64,000 bases of DNA from Heterodera schachtii (taxonomy: Eukaryota > Nematoda > Chromadorea > Rhabditida > Heteroderidae), in assembly GCA_023374025.1 (NCBI GenBank), contig SIJG01000027.1:1009110-1073109 (forward strand), read 5' to 3'. This document shows, in pieces, positions 22,850 through 35,621 of the stretch. The translations under genes were made by a program, and so were the position numbers. Position 1 is the stretch's first letter. Every line of letters begins with the position of its first letter. The notes under the pieces are model-generated. The model ran no database searches and was not told the DNA's origin. It was given only the letters and a program-made list of their open reading frames with translations.

Positions 22850-23030
22850 TCGACATGAAATTTTGAGTTGGCATTTTCTCATCAAATTCATTGTTTTCAT
22901 TTTTCCACTAAATAAAAAATTCTTTTTCTCATCAGGTATTTGATCTCAAATTTTCTCACATAGTTTAGTTTTCCTGTTTTTCACTTTTTTCCAACTTTCG
23001 TTAAGTAACAAATTTTTTATTTAAAAAAAT
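22850..23030 (+). promoter_or_regulatory. Class 1 upstream block
   Basis: GAGTTGGCATTTTCTCATC, TTTTTCTCATCAGG, TTGATCTCAAATTTTCTCA and ACTTTCGTTAAGTAAC precede the complete gene at 23233. They are very similar to the block at 49750-49925. A promoter role is inferred. Confidence 0.5.
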
Positions 23031-23220
23031 TTAATTTGCTGTAAAAAAATTTTTTTATTAATTAACAATTTTTTAATTATTTAATGATTAAATAGTTAAT
23101 TAATAAACAAGTTCGAAAAATATCAAAAATATTGTAAACTAATAGAATTATTCTATCGAAATTTTCAAACAAATAAAATATTTTAATTGACAAATTTTTC
23201 ACAATTTATTTATTTTTGAT

Positions 23221-23230
23221 TTTTACACAG
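23221..23230 (+). other. Possible trans-splice acceptor before the start codon
   Basis: TTTTACACAG ends two bases before ATG at 23233, a strong 3' splice site with no upstream exon needed. The copy at 50142 has the same arrangement (TTTTTACACAG, then TA, then ATG). In nematodes this position is typical of spliced-leader addition. Confidence 0.45.
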
Positions 23231-23232
23231 TA

Positions 23233-24993
23233 ATGGCATCAATTAATGTCAGCTCGGACGTCCCGGTAAAATCAAAGGATTTAATTATTACTAAATTTAT
23301 TAGAAATACAAATACAAAAAAGACTTACCGTATTTTTCTGATATTACAACTGGGTCTTTTTTTTTGTTCTACCCTATTAATAATGGTCTTACAATTGAGT
23401 GTTCTAATAATCGGAGAAATACGTTATTTAAATAAAAAACATTTTAATTCACTTATAGCTTTATTTGGCCTACCGTTCTGTCGGTCCATCGGCCGATTTG
23501 ATTGTGCCGGCCGTTGCGCTGTATTTGGTTGTGATTGTTGGCATTGTGTTGAACGGCACAGTTTTGGTGGTCACAGCCAAATCCAAGTAATTGCCATGGC
23601 ATTTTAAATTTAAATTAAATTTCCAAATTTTTCAGTTCCCTCCGCGGCTCCGCCAATTTTCTGATGGCTTTAATTTGTCTTTTTGAATTGGTCCACCAAA
23701 CTGGGCACACTTTTTTCCTGGTTGTTGTCATTTCGGGCATAAATTTTGTCAGTTTGCTCACTGCTGACTTAATTATGACGGTAAATTTTGAATTTTTCAA
23801 ATTTAATTTTAAATTTCCAATTTTTAGCCAATGATTTTTGCTGTGAATTGTGGTTTAATGGCAATGTTTTGTGCTGCTTTTGATCGTCTTTTTGCTGTAG
23901 CATTGCCATTTAAGTATTGATGAATTCTGAAAATACTAATGAATTTTAATTAATTGGATAATTCATACATCATTTTATTTTTAATATTTATTTCTCTATT
24001 TTTCATTTTTTAAGACATTCTTCCATTTTCACCAAATACAAATTACCATATTTGCTTGGTCATCTGTTAATTTGTGTAATTTATGGTGCATTTACACTGA
24101 ATTATGTGCTCGCTTATGCATTCGAAAATGCGGGAAAGTATGGCGCAATTTAAATTTAATTAATTAATTAATTTTAAATTTATTCAGTCCAACCACCGGT
24201 GTTGTAGCCGAATCTTTGCTGGGCCCCGTTGGATATAAATTTTTCGCTGGCACATTCATTATTTCATTTTGTAGCACCTGTTGTTATGTGGCCATTTTTG
24301 TGATCATCCGATGCAAAAAAGGCGGTAAATTGTTGGCATTTTATTTTGCGCCAAAATTCAAATTGCTTTTATAGTAACTCAACAGACGAACACACGAGTT
24401 TTACGGTCATTGGTCTTTATTTTGTCCATTAACATCGGCGGATACCTGATCGATTTGGCCATGTATCAATTGCTATATGCATTTGGCTCAATTTTGGGGT
24501 ATTTTATTTTTAATTTTAATTAATTTTAATTTTCAATTTTTTAAGGCCCCCAATTCGTTCATGGCAAGTCGGTTTTATTGCTGGCATTTTGTTAAACGGT
24601 GCAGCAGGATCAAACGCAATTGTTCTCTTTTTTAATAGGTCATTATTATAAATAATAAATATTAATTAATAATTAGCTTTTAGCACTGAATATCGCCGCG
24701 CGTTCAAAAAAGAATTTCGCATTTTATTCAACCGTTTTTGCAGCAACACAAATGGTCATTTTTAATAAAATTAATTTTATAAAATAATTTTAAATTTTAT
24801 TTTATTGCATTTTGCTGTACTATTAAAAAAAATTAAAAAAATAAATTTTAAACCAATATTTTAGAATTAAAACTTTTTAGCTGTCCAAACTATTGGCACT
24901 AACCAAGTGCGAATTTCCAACCCAAACAACAACATGAACAACATTGGATTAAGCCAACAGATAAATGTGAATTCTATCAATCTGGATCGCTAA
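23233..24993 (+). CDS. Nematode chemoreceptor-like 7TM GPCR, complete, 350 aa
   Basis: Exons: 23233-23265, 23459-23586, 23636-23780, 23828-23913, 24015-24137, 24188-24324, 24375-24498, 24546-24638, 24684-24754, 24881-24993, total 1053 nt with no break. It keeps the N-terminal sequon (N5-V-S), FDRLF at TM3, RCKKG after TM5 and NSTEYRRAF after TM7. Intron 2 uses GT (AA|GTAATT). Exons 1 and 2 and the upstream block are closest to the copy at 50142. The intron 4 start, TTCTGAAAATACTAATG, is the uninterrupted version of the site where the 50142 copy carries a transposon. Confidence 0.88.
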
Positions 24994-25405
24994 TTGATAC
25001 GGAACTTATCTTTTTATCATTTTTTGTATAAAAAATAATTTTGAATTTGATTAGGATTTGGTATTATGAAAATCTAATAATTTTTTGTATAATGATGTCC
25101 AGAATGTTGGGTGACGCAGACCAATTAATTCCTACTTTAATTGGTCATTAGCAGAATATATAAATGACTTGGGGATCTTTCCATTTTGTGCCAAATTTGG
25201 TGTTGACTTTTTTTCATTTAATTTAAAATTGGCATATTTCTTTTTTTGGACAATTTTTCTTACTGTTTTCCCATGAAAAATGACAATTTGCCATTTTAAA
25301 CAATCTCTCGCATAAACCAATGATTTGTATTTTTGCAAAAAAAAAAAATTTTTTAATTTAAAATCCCTCGGTTTTAGTCAAGGATAAGTTTTCGTTTATA
25401 ATAAC

Positions 25406-25654
25406 TAGAGCTGAGCTGGACCGGAAATTTTGACAAAAACCGGGACCGGGACTTTTCGGGTTGAAAACCGGGACTTTTTGGCTGGGAAAACCGGGAAAAA
25501 CCGGGACTAGTCCCGGTCCTGGTCAAAACATGTCAAAACCGGGACTTTTTGGCTGGGAAAACCGGGAATAGCCCCGGTCTCGGTCAAAACCGGGACTTAG
25601 GTACTCATTTGTACGTTTTTTTTTCAGTACCAGTCCCGGTCCCGCTCAGCTCCA
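25406..25654. mobile_element. 249-bp hAT-like MITE rich in CCGGGACT
   Basis: The ends are TAGAGCTGAGC and GCTCAGCTCCA (one mismatch when paired). Flanks are ATAATAAC and ATTATAAC, an 8-bp target duplication with one change. The inside repeats AACCGGGACTTTTTGGCTGGG. A relative in opposite orientation interrupts intron 2 of the receptor at 41385. Confidence 0.8.
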
Positions 25655-25765
25655 ATTATAACCGATACTATATTTCGTTAAAAATAGAATTTTTGTAATT
25701 TATAACAAGAGAGACGCGCAAATTAAAGCTATCGAGTTATAATAACAACAACAATATACAAATTT

Positions 25766-25799
25766 ATGACCCCCAATTAACATCAGCTCAAATGATTCG
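25766..25799 (+). pseudogene. Orphan receptor exon 1, frameshifted
   Basis: ATGACCCCCAATTAACATC and AGCTCAAATGATTCG|GTAAAT align with receptor exon 1, but one extra C puts TAA in frame. No exon 2 follows before the next gene at 26904. It corresponds to the remnant at 13190. Confidence 0.6.
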
Positions 25800-26059
25800 G
25801 TAAATTCAAAGAAACTTAAACATTTTTTAATTTAAAATTGTGTCATAATTAATGAAGCCTATAATCTGTTTTGCCAAGTTTTTTTCGCAATTACATGTAA
25901 ATTTTTCTCATTAACAATTAATCTAATTCTTATTTAAAATTAAAAAGATTTATTTTATCAAATTAAAATATCATTTCGAACATTTTTAATTATTAGTTTT
26001 TGCCTTTTAAATTGGTAATTTATCCCATTTCAAATTAGCAATGCAAAATCGCCGACAAT

Positions 26060-26300
26060 GGCATTTAGGGGCCGGAAATTTCAAATTTGCGGACCCTGCT
26101 GCGGGATTAGAACTGAGATTCTTTGAGGGACGGGATCCCGCGAGATTAATCCCGCATCCAGCAATAACTTCAAATCCTTGGGGAAATTTTTGAAAATTTT
26201 TTGCGGGAAAAATCCCACAGGGTTACTCCCGCATCCAGCAATAACTTCAAATCCTTGGGGAAATTTTTGAAAATTTTTTGCGGGACAAAATCCCGCAGGA
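26060..26300. repeat. GGGATCCCGC-type element with a 77-bp tandem pair
   Basis: After GGGACGGGATCCCGCG, a unit starting CCCGCATCCAGCAATAAC at 26151 repeats at 26228. Its GCGGGA and TCCCGC ends give each unit hairpin potential. Related sequence lies at 28599-28761 and 13500-13600. Confidence 0.7.
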
Positions 26301-26399
26301 GAAAAACACTAATATTTCTTAAACATTTTTATAATTTATTTAATTTAATATTCATAGGACTATTGTACTTTCACTAAAGAGTAATTAAATTAAATTATT

Positions 26400-26903
26400 A
26401 TTATTATTGTTATTATTATGTCTCAAAAGCAAAAGTTAATTTAATTGGAAACGAATTTAAGCCAAAAAACGAATTAATGGCAATTTGTGAAAGTGAAACG
26501 AATGAACAAAAAGTAAAAAATGGATTTTAAATTTGATAAATTATGGCGTTAAACCAAATGTTTGAATTGAACAGAATCATTTCACTTTCTAAATTAACCA
26601 ATAAAAACTGGTCAACAAATTAGACAATCGCATCTCAATTTAAAAAACATAATATCAAAACCACATTTAATCAAATAAGGAAACCAATTTATCCAAAAAA
26701 TTAATTCGATGGCACCTCACAAATTAGTGAACAGCAATTAAATTTTAAATGTGACGAAATTAGGAAATCAACTAAATGAATTGTTGGAATTGAATTTTGG
26801 AAACTTTCTTTTGAGAGGGTTTAAAAGTGAAAAAAAAGAAATTCCATTCAGTCCCTTTGAATTCATTTTTAAAATTAATTGGCCATAAACAATTGGCCAA
26901 AAA
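26400..26903 (+). promoter_or_regulatory. Class 2 upstream region
   Basis: TGTCTCAAAAGCAAA, GAATTAATGGCAATTTGTG and AAAAAAGAAATTCCATTC repeat the region before the 14002 copy with insertions and small changes. It leads directly to the start codon at 26904. Confidence 0.42.
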
Positions 26904-28309
26904 ATGGCCTCAATTAACACTAGTTCAAATGATAAGGTATTAAAATTTTTATTTTTTATTTATTAATTTATTTTTTTTTCTCAGCTTTATTTGGCCTACC
27001 GTTTCGCCGGTCCATCCGCCGATTTGATTGTGCCGGCCGTTGCGCTGTATTTGGTTGCGTTGGTTGGAATTGTGATGAATGGGACAGTTTTAGTGGTCAC
27101 ATGTCAAATCCAGGCAAATGCCATGGCATTTTTAATATTAAATTTCATTTCCAAATTTTTCAGTTCCCTCCGCGGCTCCGCCAATTTTCTGATGGCTCTG
27201 ATTTGTCTTTGTGAATTGGTCCACCAAATTGGGCACACTTTTTTCCTGGTTGTTGTTATTTCTGGCGCAAATTTTGTTAGTTTGCTCACTGCTGACTTAA
27301 TTATGACGGTAAATTTTGGAAGTTAAAAATTATTTTTAAATACTCCAATTTTTAGCCAATGATTTTTGCTTTGAATTGTGGTTTAATGGCAATGTTTTGT
27401 GCTGCTTTTGACCGACTTTTTGCTGTTGCATTGCCATTTAAGTAAGGAAACAAATTAAAAAATACTTGACTTAATTAACACCCACAAAACACTAATTAAC
27501 CCTAATTAATGCTTTCAATTTAAGCCTAATTAAAACTTAATTATTTAATTAATTGGTTTTTAGACACTCCTCCATTTTCATCAAATACAAATTCCCATAT
27601 TTGCTTGGCCATTTGTTCATTTGTGTAATTTACGCTGCATTAGTTCAGTGTTTTGTGCTCGATTATGCATTCGAAAATGCGGGAAAGTATGGCGCAATTT
27701 AAATTAAAAATTAATTAAATTTAATTAATTTTAAATTTATTTCAGTCCAACCACCGGTGTTGTGGCCGAGACTTTGCTGGGCCCCGTTGGTTATAAATTC
27801 TTCGCCGGCACATTTAGCATTTCATTTTGTAGCACTTGTTGTTATGTGGCCATTTTTGTGATCATCCGATGCAAAAATGGCGGTAAATTTTGGCATTCAT
27901 TTGTTTGGCATTTTATTTTGTGCCAAAATTCAATCGAAATATTTTTACAGTAACCCAACAGACGAACACACGAGTTTTACGGTCATTGGTCATCATTTTG
28001 TCTATTAACATTGGCGGATATTTGTTCACTTCGGCGATGTATCAATTGTTATACGCATTTGGCTCAACATTTGGGTATTTTTTTAAATTTATTTTAAATT
28101 TAAATTTAAAAGATTTTCCTAAGGCCACCAATTCGTACTTGGCAAATCGGTTTTATTTCTGGCATTCTGTTGAACACTGCTGCGGGATCAAATTCTGTCG
28201 TCCTTTATTTTAACAGGTCATTTTGGAGTAGTAATTATTTAATTTTAATCGCGCAACAGTCAAATATTAAAATAAAATTTTATTTATTTCAAGCTTTTCT
28301 CTCACTACT

Positions 28310-28402
28310 TGCCTCACGCGCTCTCTCTCTCTCTCTCTCTCTCGTCTCTCTCGTCTCTCTCTCTCTCCCTCTCTCCCTCTCTCTATTTCTCTCTCTCTCT
28401 CC

Positions 28403-28465
<63 letters not shown>

Positions 28466-28580
28466 TCTCTTTATCTCTCTCTCTCTCTCTAGCTCTCTCT
28501 CTCCTCTCTCTCTCACTCTCTATCTCTCTCTATCTCTCTTTATCTCTATCTCTCTCTCTCTTATCTCTCTACACTCTCCT
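28310..28580. repeat. CT microsatellite in intron 8
   Basis: About 270 bp of (CT)n with occasional CCC, TTT and TATCT interruptions, wholly inside intron 8 of the receptor at 26904. Confidence 0.95.
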
Positions 28581-28598
28581 CCTCCAACCTACCTTAAC

Positions 28599-28761
28599 TA
28601 GAGTCCGGAAATTTCAAATTTTTGGATCCCGCTACGGGATTATGGAATTCAAAATTTCTGTGGGACGGGATCCCGCGGGATTAATCCCGCAAATCCAAAA
28701 TGCGGGATTGCGGACTGTTTCTTTAATCCCGCGCGGGATCCCATCCCGCGGCAGGGTTCTA
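28599..28761. mobile_element. GGGATCCCGC-rich element remnant in intron 8
   Basis: It starts TAGAGTCCGGAAATTTC and ends GGCAGGGTTCTA, with CGGGATCCCGCGGG palindromes inside. Only TAGA matches between the ends and the flanks do not agree, so the boundaries are tentative. Confidence 0.5.
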
Positions 28762-29777
28762 CTCTCGACCTCCGACTTGTTGCATTTCAATTTCTTTCAT
28801 TATTTCTTATAAAAATAATCGTGTCAATAATAATTCAAAATGTTATTACTTTGTGAAACTCACATATTGCGAAATTAATATATTAGTAGAAAACGTAAAA
28901 AAAAAGGCAGCACCAAAAATTGCAAAAAAGGAATGAAAAAGGCACAAAAATCCTCAAATAGGCATGAAAAAAGACATTAAAATTTTTTATTAAGATTTTT
29001 ATGGAGCAAAAAACATGTAAAACTCAATCAAAAACTTAATTTTGGTTCATTTAAATGATATTAAATATTTTATAATTTTTTTTCGAATATCGAAGTTTTC
29101 AAACCTAAAATTTTTAATAAATTTTGACGATCTTTTTTGAGAAATTTTTCAATTCTTAGGGGGTGTATTTTACTGATTTTATTGCATTTTTATGTAATTT
29201 TTCGGGAAAAAATGCCAAAAAAGGCTTCACTAAAAAAAGACTAAAAAAGGGCATAATAAAACCCAACCTAGAAGCTTAAAATCATGCAGAAAATGTGTTA
29301 TTTATATGCTTAATATATCGAAACTAATGCACAAAAAAAGGCATATGCCTCATAACCCATTCTCTATATATTAAATTAGGTTTTTAAGTTTATAAAATTA
29401 AATTTTAAATATTTCAATGGTTTTATTTACATTTTATTATTTATACATTTTTTATTATAAAATTTTCATTTATTTTTTCATTTACTTTTCAGCACTGAGT
29501 ATCGCTGCATGTTCAAAAAAGAATTTCAAGCATTGAAGGGCTCTTTTGGTAACAAAAATGGTATCTTTTTAAATTATTTAAATTTTTAAATATAATATAT
29601 ATAGATATATAAATATATAAATATATATATATAATTAAATTTACTGCATATGTTTTTTTTATAGCAGTCCACACTATTGGCACAATCCAAGTGCGAATTT
29701 CCAACCCAAACAACAACATGAACAACGTCCGATCAAGCCAACAGATAAATGTGCATTCGATCAATTTGAATCACTAA

Positions 29778-30570
29778 TTGATACGGAATAAAATTAATTT
29801 TTTTTTTCATTTTAAATTAAAAAATAAATAAAAGATTCTGTTGTGAATTTGTGGTTAAACTATTGAATATATGAACGAGCTTATTAAGCCATTTTGGTCC
29901 ATCATAATTCTTCATTTTTCTTTCCTTTGTTTTTATTAAATTTTATAATTATCCCTCTAGGTTTTCGTGAAATTTTTTATAATTTGTGAAAATTATCGCG
30001 GTACTAATCTACTAATCTCCATCATCTTTCTTTTAAACATGGCCATCAGCTATACATTTAGAAAAGCGATTTCCGATTTTAGGCATTTTGAATTTAATTT
30101 CACAGTTTACGATTTCGGTGGGCGCCAATGGCATCTCCTAATTGTGCCCTAGGCATTAAAAAGTGCCATAACTTTTTCACGGTTATTCATTTGCCATTCT
30201 CTTAAATTAAATGAAAATTCATTTGATTGGCATTATCGTGAGAAAGACAAATTTTTGTGGTTTTGCGTTTCTTGCCTTGGGAAATTTTCGGTCTCGAGCA
30301 GAATGTATTATTCATTTTTGGGCCTTCCGTTTCAGCGGCACCATTTTTTTTCTAAATTATGGGAAATTTTTCTTTTTTAATTATCATTTTTAATGCGATT
30401 TCTCAGAAATTCTCATGCAGTTCTTTTAAAGCAAAGCTCTTTTCCATTCATTCATTTGACGAAATGGCAAAATTTGCAATCAAAATTTTACGTTTCATAA
30501 GCACAAAGAATTTAAATGAAATTTAGAAAAAAAATTCATTTAACAAATATTTATCTTGGTTTTAAACATA
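29778..30570 (+). promoter_or_regulatory. Spacer and class 3 upstream region
   Basis: Most of this stretch, up to TTATCTTGGTTTTAAACATA just before ATG, is paralogous to 36254-36993 before the copy at 36994. Shared words include TTTCCGATTTT, GGCATTTTGAATTT, TTGCCTTGGGAAATT and GGCAAAATTT. The duplicated unit therefore includes the preceding gene's last exon. No open gene is seen inside it. Confidence 0.45.
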
Positions 30571-32452
30571 ATGGCGCCAATTAATATGAGCTCAGAACAT
30601 CCGGTATGAATTAATATGATATATAATATATAAATATATATTTATTTATTTTTAGCTTTATTTGGCCTACGGTTCTGTCGGTCCGTCCGCCGATTTGATT
30701 GTGCCGGCCGTTGCACTGAATTTGGTTGCGTTGGTTGGCATTGTGTTGAACGGCACAGTTTTGGTGGTCACTGCCAAATCCAGGCAAATGCCATGGCATT
30801 TTTATTTAAATTTATTTTAAATTCATTTAATTAATTTCAATTTTCCTTTTTAATTAATTTCCCATTTTCAGTTCCCTCCGCGGCTCCGCCAATTTTCTGG
30901 TGGCATTGATTTGTCTTTGTGAATTGGTCCACCAAATTGGGCACACTTTTTTCCTGGTTGTTGTCATTTCGGGCACTAATTTTGTCAGTGTTCTCACTGC
31001 TGACTTAATTATGGCGGTAAATTTTGAATTTTTGAAATTTAATTTTAAATTATTCAAATTTTAGCCTTCTATTTTTGCTTTAAATTGTGGCTTAATGGCC
31101 ATGTTTTGTGCTGCTTTTGACCGGCTTTTTGCTGTTGCATTGCCATTTAAGTATGGAAATTAATTCTAAAAGTAGCAATTAACTTTAATTGATTGGATAA
31201 TTCATCCATCATTTTTTTTATTATTATTTATTTATTCAATTTTCATTTTTAGACACTCTTCTATTTTCATCAAATACAAATTCCCATATTTGCTTGTCCA
31301 TCTTTTAACTTGTGTAATTTATGCTGCATTATTTCAGTATTATGTGCTCACTTTTGCATTCGAAAATGCGGGAAAGTATGGCGCAATTCAATTTAAAAAT
31401 TAAATTAATTATTAAATTTCAAATTTATTTAGTCCTACCACTGGAATGATTGCCGATACTTTTATTAGCCCTGAATTCGGACAAAAATTCTTAATTGGCA
31501 CAACTGTTCTGAGCTTGTGCAGCATGTTTTGTTACATGGCCATTTTTGTTATTATCCGATGCAAAAATGGGGGTAATTTAAAATTGGCATTTTCTATAAA
31601 ATGCCAAATTCAAATTTTTACAGTAAGCCAACAGACGAACACACGATTGTTGCGCTCATTGATCATCATTTTATCAATTAGCATTGGCGGATATTTTGTC
31701 AATTTGGTCGTGTACTCTTTGCTTAGTTTTTTTGGTCCAATTTTTTGGTATAAAAAATTTTTCAAAAACTTCAAAGTTCTAAATTTTACAAAGGTCACCC
31801 ATTCGAGTTTGGCAATTTGGTTTTGTCTTTGGCATTGTGTTAAATGCAGCGGCAGGTTCAAATGCGATCATTCTCTATATTAACAGGTAATTAATTATTC
31901 GATTATTTATTAATATTTAATTTATTTTTATATTATTTAAAAAAACAATTTTTAGCACTGAATATCGCCGTGAATTCAGAAAAATACTGCGATCGCTGAC
32001 TAAATGTTTTTGTAAAAATAATGGTAACATTTTTTTCATATCTTGATCAGGTATAACTTAGTTGAACATTTTCAAATCCTCATTAGCGCAATAAAAATTA
32101 TTCTGTGATTTGGCATTAAAATAAACAGCAAAATCCTATATTTCCTGCAAAATATCTCTTTATATTTTTTAAATTAGTATTTATGCGATATGTCAAGAAA
32201 TTTGACAAAATGCCAATTGTGGGCCGAATTTTTGGCCAAAAACCAATCAAAAAATCCCTCTTTAAATTCTCAAGTTAGGGGGGGATAAAGCCTCAGAAAT
32301 GGTTCAGCCTTATTAAATCACATTTTTATTTAAATTTGTTTTTAGCTGTCCACGACATCGCAGCAATTCAAAATCGCGCTGTCAATCCGAACTTTATCAG
32401 ACCAAACCAATTAAATGCTTTCAATCCATCCGACCGATTTAGTCGTTATTAA
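30571..32452 (+). CDS. Nematode chemoreceptor-like 7TM GPCR, complete, 348 aa
   Basis: Exons: 30571-30603, 30656-30783, 30872-31016, 31065-31150, 31253-31375, 31433-31572, 31624-31747, 31794-31886, 31956-32023, 32346-32452, total 1047 nt, open to TAA. Exon 6 is one codon longer than in most copies and the extracellular loop/TM5 part is different (MIADTFISPEFGQKF, SMFCYMAIF). Exon 4 begins with PS rather than PM. The tail is unrelated to the Asn-rich tails and ends PSDRFSRY. With the copy at 36994 it forms a distinct subgroup. Intron 2 donor is AG|GC. FDRLF and NSTEYRREF are kept. Confidence 0.87.
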
Positions 32453-32639
32453 TTGTCCTCAATTGTCATTTATGTTGCTTTTTGATAAAATATTTTTGTA
32501 ATTCCAAAAAAAAAACATTATAAAATTTCCCCATGAAATCAATTGAATTGCTTATGAGCAAAGCGGAAAAAAAAACTCGAAAGTAGGATTTTTTTTTCAA
32601 ATTTTCAAATTTCCTCAAAATTTCATTAAATTTTTCAAC

Positions 32640-32880
32640 TCTTTTGAAATTAACAAACTTCCATGAATTAACATTATTTTCGTATTGGCATTTTAAACAG
32701 AAAATATTTATTTTTGTAGTCAAAATTTAAAATTAGAATGAATTTCAAATCATTTTTCTTAAAAATGACAAAAATTATTTTCCAAAAATAATTTTGTTCT
32801 CAAATTTTCACATGGTTTTTTTATTTTTAAGTTTTTCAATGCTTTGTGTTCCCGACTTCCGTTCAGTACTAATTTTTTTT
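32640..32880 (+). promoter_or_regulatory. Orphan, decayed class 1 upstream block
   Basis: GTATTGGCATTTTAAACAG, TTCTCAAATTTTCACATGG and CGACTTCCGTTCAGTAC follow the order of the class 1 upstream block but no receptor exon 1 follows. It marks a deleted copy. A trace of an intron 2 word (TATGCCATGGCATTTC) lies at 32941. Confidence 0.4.
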
Positions 32881-33989
32881 TGGCTTTTATTATTTAAAAT
32901 AAATACAAATTGCCATTAAATCAACTGGTGCTTTTTAGCGTATGCCATGGCATTTCGTGACCGCTTCTGTCCGACAATAGTTTTTCCTTTTTTATTTTAT
33001 TTTTTTTATTTTTTCATTTAAACAATGACAATTCTAACACTACAAAACAAAAAAATTTATACCCAAACTATTCGAGATTTTTTTCTTACAATTTTTTAAA
33101 ATGATTTTTTCTGAGAGAAAAATTAATTTTATAAATTAAAAAATTATTTTTAAATGCCCCTTCACAAATGACTGGTCCCCGGTTATGTCATAACACAAAT
33201 TGCTTTTCTATCCTTAAAATCTGTCAAGATATAAACCTTTTTGAAATTTGATGAAATTTTTGAAATTTCAAATTTGATAGAGAAAGAACACTTTTTAAAT
33301 CTACCGAAAGATAAATACATACCAAGAATATCAAATTTTGATTCTTTTTAAGCAAAGTGATGACAAATTTGGCCGACAAATTATACTTTAATAAAAATTT
33401 TCTCAGTAAATTGTCGTCGGGATTACGACCATTGACATTTTTAATTGCCCTAATTTGTTTAGCATTTGTTTGTTTAATCTTTATGTATAGAATGAAATGA
33501 GGAGAATTGGAAGTGCTGCGTCATTTGTCGTGCACTTTTCGAGACCCAAAATTTGCCGAGAACCGAGACGAAGAACTTAACCCAAGAATTGTAACCAATA
33601 ACGAAATTTTGTCCCGATATTTGAGAAAAGAAAACCCCAATTCCCATTAATTACAAAGATTGGCATTTATTATTTATGAAAATTCTCAGGCAAGAAATTT
33701 TTGTTGCCGGAGATTTAAGTAATTAAGCACAGAAAAAATCAGGTGGAAAAACATTTTTCGCAATGTGAACAAGAAAATTAATGCCTTTAATTATTAGCAC
33801 TTTTAAGCATCTGCTTGAATCATCAAAAATTTCATAACTTTTCATCTAAGTATTCATTTTATAAAAAAAAATTTAATTAAAAAATTTTTTAATGCTTAGA
33901 AACAATTGTTTATAAATAAAATAAATTGTAATTTTCAATTTAAAGGAATTAAAAAGAAAATCATTAAATTTCCGCAATCTCTTCAAAAA
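32881..33989. other. Spacer, no supported gene
   Basis: AT-rich sequence without receptor exons or clear repeats up to the next start codon. Confidence 0.4.
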
Positions 33990-35621
33990 ATGGATACAAA
34001 TAACACCGATTTTATTACTCTGGTAATTTAATTAAAGAAAACTATTTATAAATTTAAAAATAAATTATTTGTTTCATTTCTGATATTTTTAACAAAAAAA
34101 TTTTCAAATAAATTAATATTTCTCAGCTTTATTTGGCCTACCGTTCTGTCGGTCCCTCCGCCGATTTGATAGTGCCGGCCGTTGCGCTGTATTTGGTTGC
34201 ATTTGTTGGCATTGTGTTGAACGGCACAGTTTTGGTGGTCACTGCCAAATCCAGGCAAATGCCATGGCATTTTTAAACATTTTAATTACCATTTTAGTTA
34301 ATTAAATTTCCAATTTTTCAGTTCCCTCCGCGGCTCCTCAAATTTTCTGATGGCTCTGATTTGTCTTTGTGAATTGGTCCACCAAATTGGGCACACTTTT
34401 TTCCTGGTTGTTGTCATTTCGGGCACAAATTTTGTCAGTTTGCTCACTGCTGACTTAATTATGGCGGTAAAACTTGGAATTAAAATATTTTTGATTTTTT
34501 GAAAATTTCAGCCTTCAATTTTTGCATTAAATTGTGGCTTAATGGCAATGTTTTGTGCTGCTTTTGATCGATTATTTGCTATCAGTTCGAAATTTAAGTA
34601 TGTGAACAATTTATTTATTTACAATTTTTTATTTAATTTATTTTTTAATTTTTCATTTTTAGACATTCCTCCATTTTCACTAAACACAAATTCCCATATT
34701 TGATTGCTCACCTTTTAATTTGTGTAATTTATGGTGCGTTTACACTGAATTATGTGCTCGCAAATGCATTCGAAAATGCGGGAAAGTATGGCGCAATTTA
34801 AAATTTAATTAATTAATATTTCATATTTAGCCCAACTACTGGCTCTGTGGCAGAAATTTTTCTTGGCCCCGTAGGGTATAAATTCTTTGTCGGCACAACA
34901 TTTATTTCCATAGTGCAGTGTCTGCTGTTACGTAGCCATTTTTCTGATCATCCGATGCAAAAACGGAGGTATTTTTTGCAAATTGCCTAAATGGCGCTAA
35001 ATTTATTGGCATTTTGCCAAATTTAAAAATGCTCTTACAGTATCACAACAGACGAGCACCCGCCTGTTACGGTCATTAGTCATCATTTTAGCAATAAACA
35101 TTGGAGGGTATTTCTTTACTCTGGCAATGTTTCAAATTCTTCAAGCAATCGGCCCAATGTTAGGGTAACGGAAAAATATAAAAATTTAAATAATTTGAAA
35201 TTTTTTGCTTAAAATTTTAAGCTCACCAATTCGGGGATGGCAACTGGGTTTTATTGCTGGCATTCTGTTGAATGCAGCGGCAGGATCAAACGCTGTTGTT
35301 CTTTACTTTAATAGGTCGTCCATTAATTTAATTAATACAGTATTATTTTTGATCTAAATGATTTTTAAATACTTTTGATTTAAATTCAGCACTGAATATC
35401 GCAACATGTTCAAGAAACAATTTCGTATATTGTTTGGCCACGGTTTAAATACAAATGGTATTTACTGTAATTAATTGGGCAAAAACTTTAAATTTTTACA
35501 GAATGCCAAAGTTTTTTTTTTAGCTGTTCTAACTATCCATGTGCGTAGTGTTAATGCCAACAACAACACTAATACCCGTTTAAGTCGTGTTCGGCCGTTT
35601 CCTAAATTGCGCCACCAATGA
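33990..35621 (+). pseudogene. Full-length receptor copy with a frameshift in exon 6
   Basis: Exons: 33990-34022, 34127-34254, 34322-34466, 34512-34597, 34663-34785, 34831-34968, 35041-35164, 35222-35314, 35390-35457, 35524-35621. Exon 6 is 138 nt where 137 is usual: CAGTGTCTGCTGTTACGTAG carries one extra base before the conserved CCYVAIF segment, which puts TM5 and everything after it out of frame. All splice sites remain usable. Exon 1 differs from the rest (MDTNNTDFITL) and the TM3 region reads ISSKFK instead of ALPFK, so this is a divergent lineage. Intron 2 donor is AG|GC. A sequencing error at one base cannot be excluded. Confidence 0.72.

Larger units (their letters stand above)
26904..29777 (+). 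pseudogene. Full-length receptor copy with a one-base frameshift
   Basis: All ten exons are present: 26904-26936, 26985-27113, 27164-27308, 27356-27441, 27564-27686, 27746-27882, 27951-28074, 28124-28216, 29493-29560, 29665-29777. Exon 2 is 129 nt instead of 128: GTGGTCACATGTCAAATCC has an extra A against GTGGTCACTGTCAAATCC in the paralogues. This throws the remaining exons out of frame just after TM1. Everything downstream is otherwise intact, including splice sites, so the lesion is recent or is an assembly error. Intron 2 has an AG|GC donor. Intron 8 has grown to 1276 bp and holds a CT tract and a GGGATCCCGC element. Confidence 0.75.

Noticed and set aside
28170..28812. Overlapping Ser/Leu-rich open frames in the CT tract
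   Set aside because: Simple repeat inside intron 8; no codon bias or splice sites.
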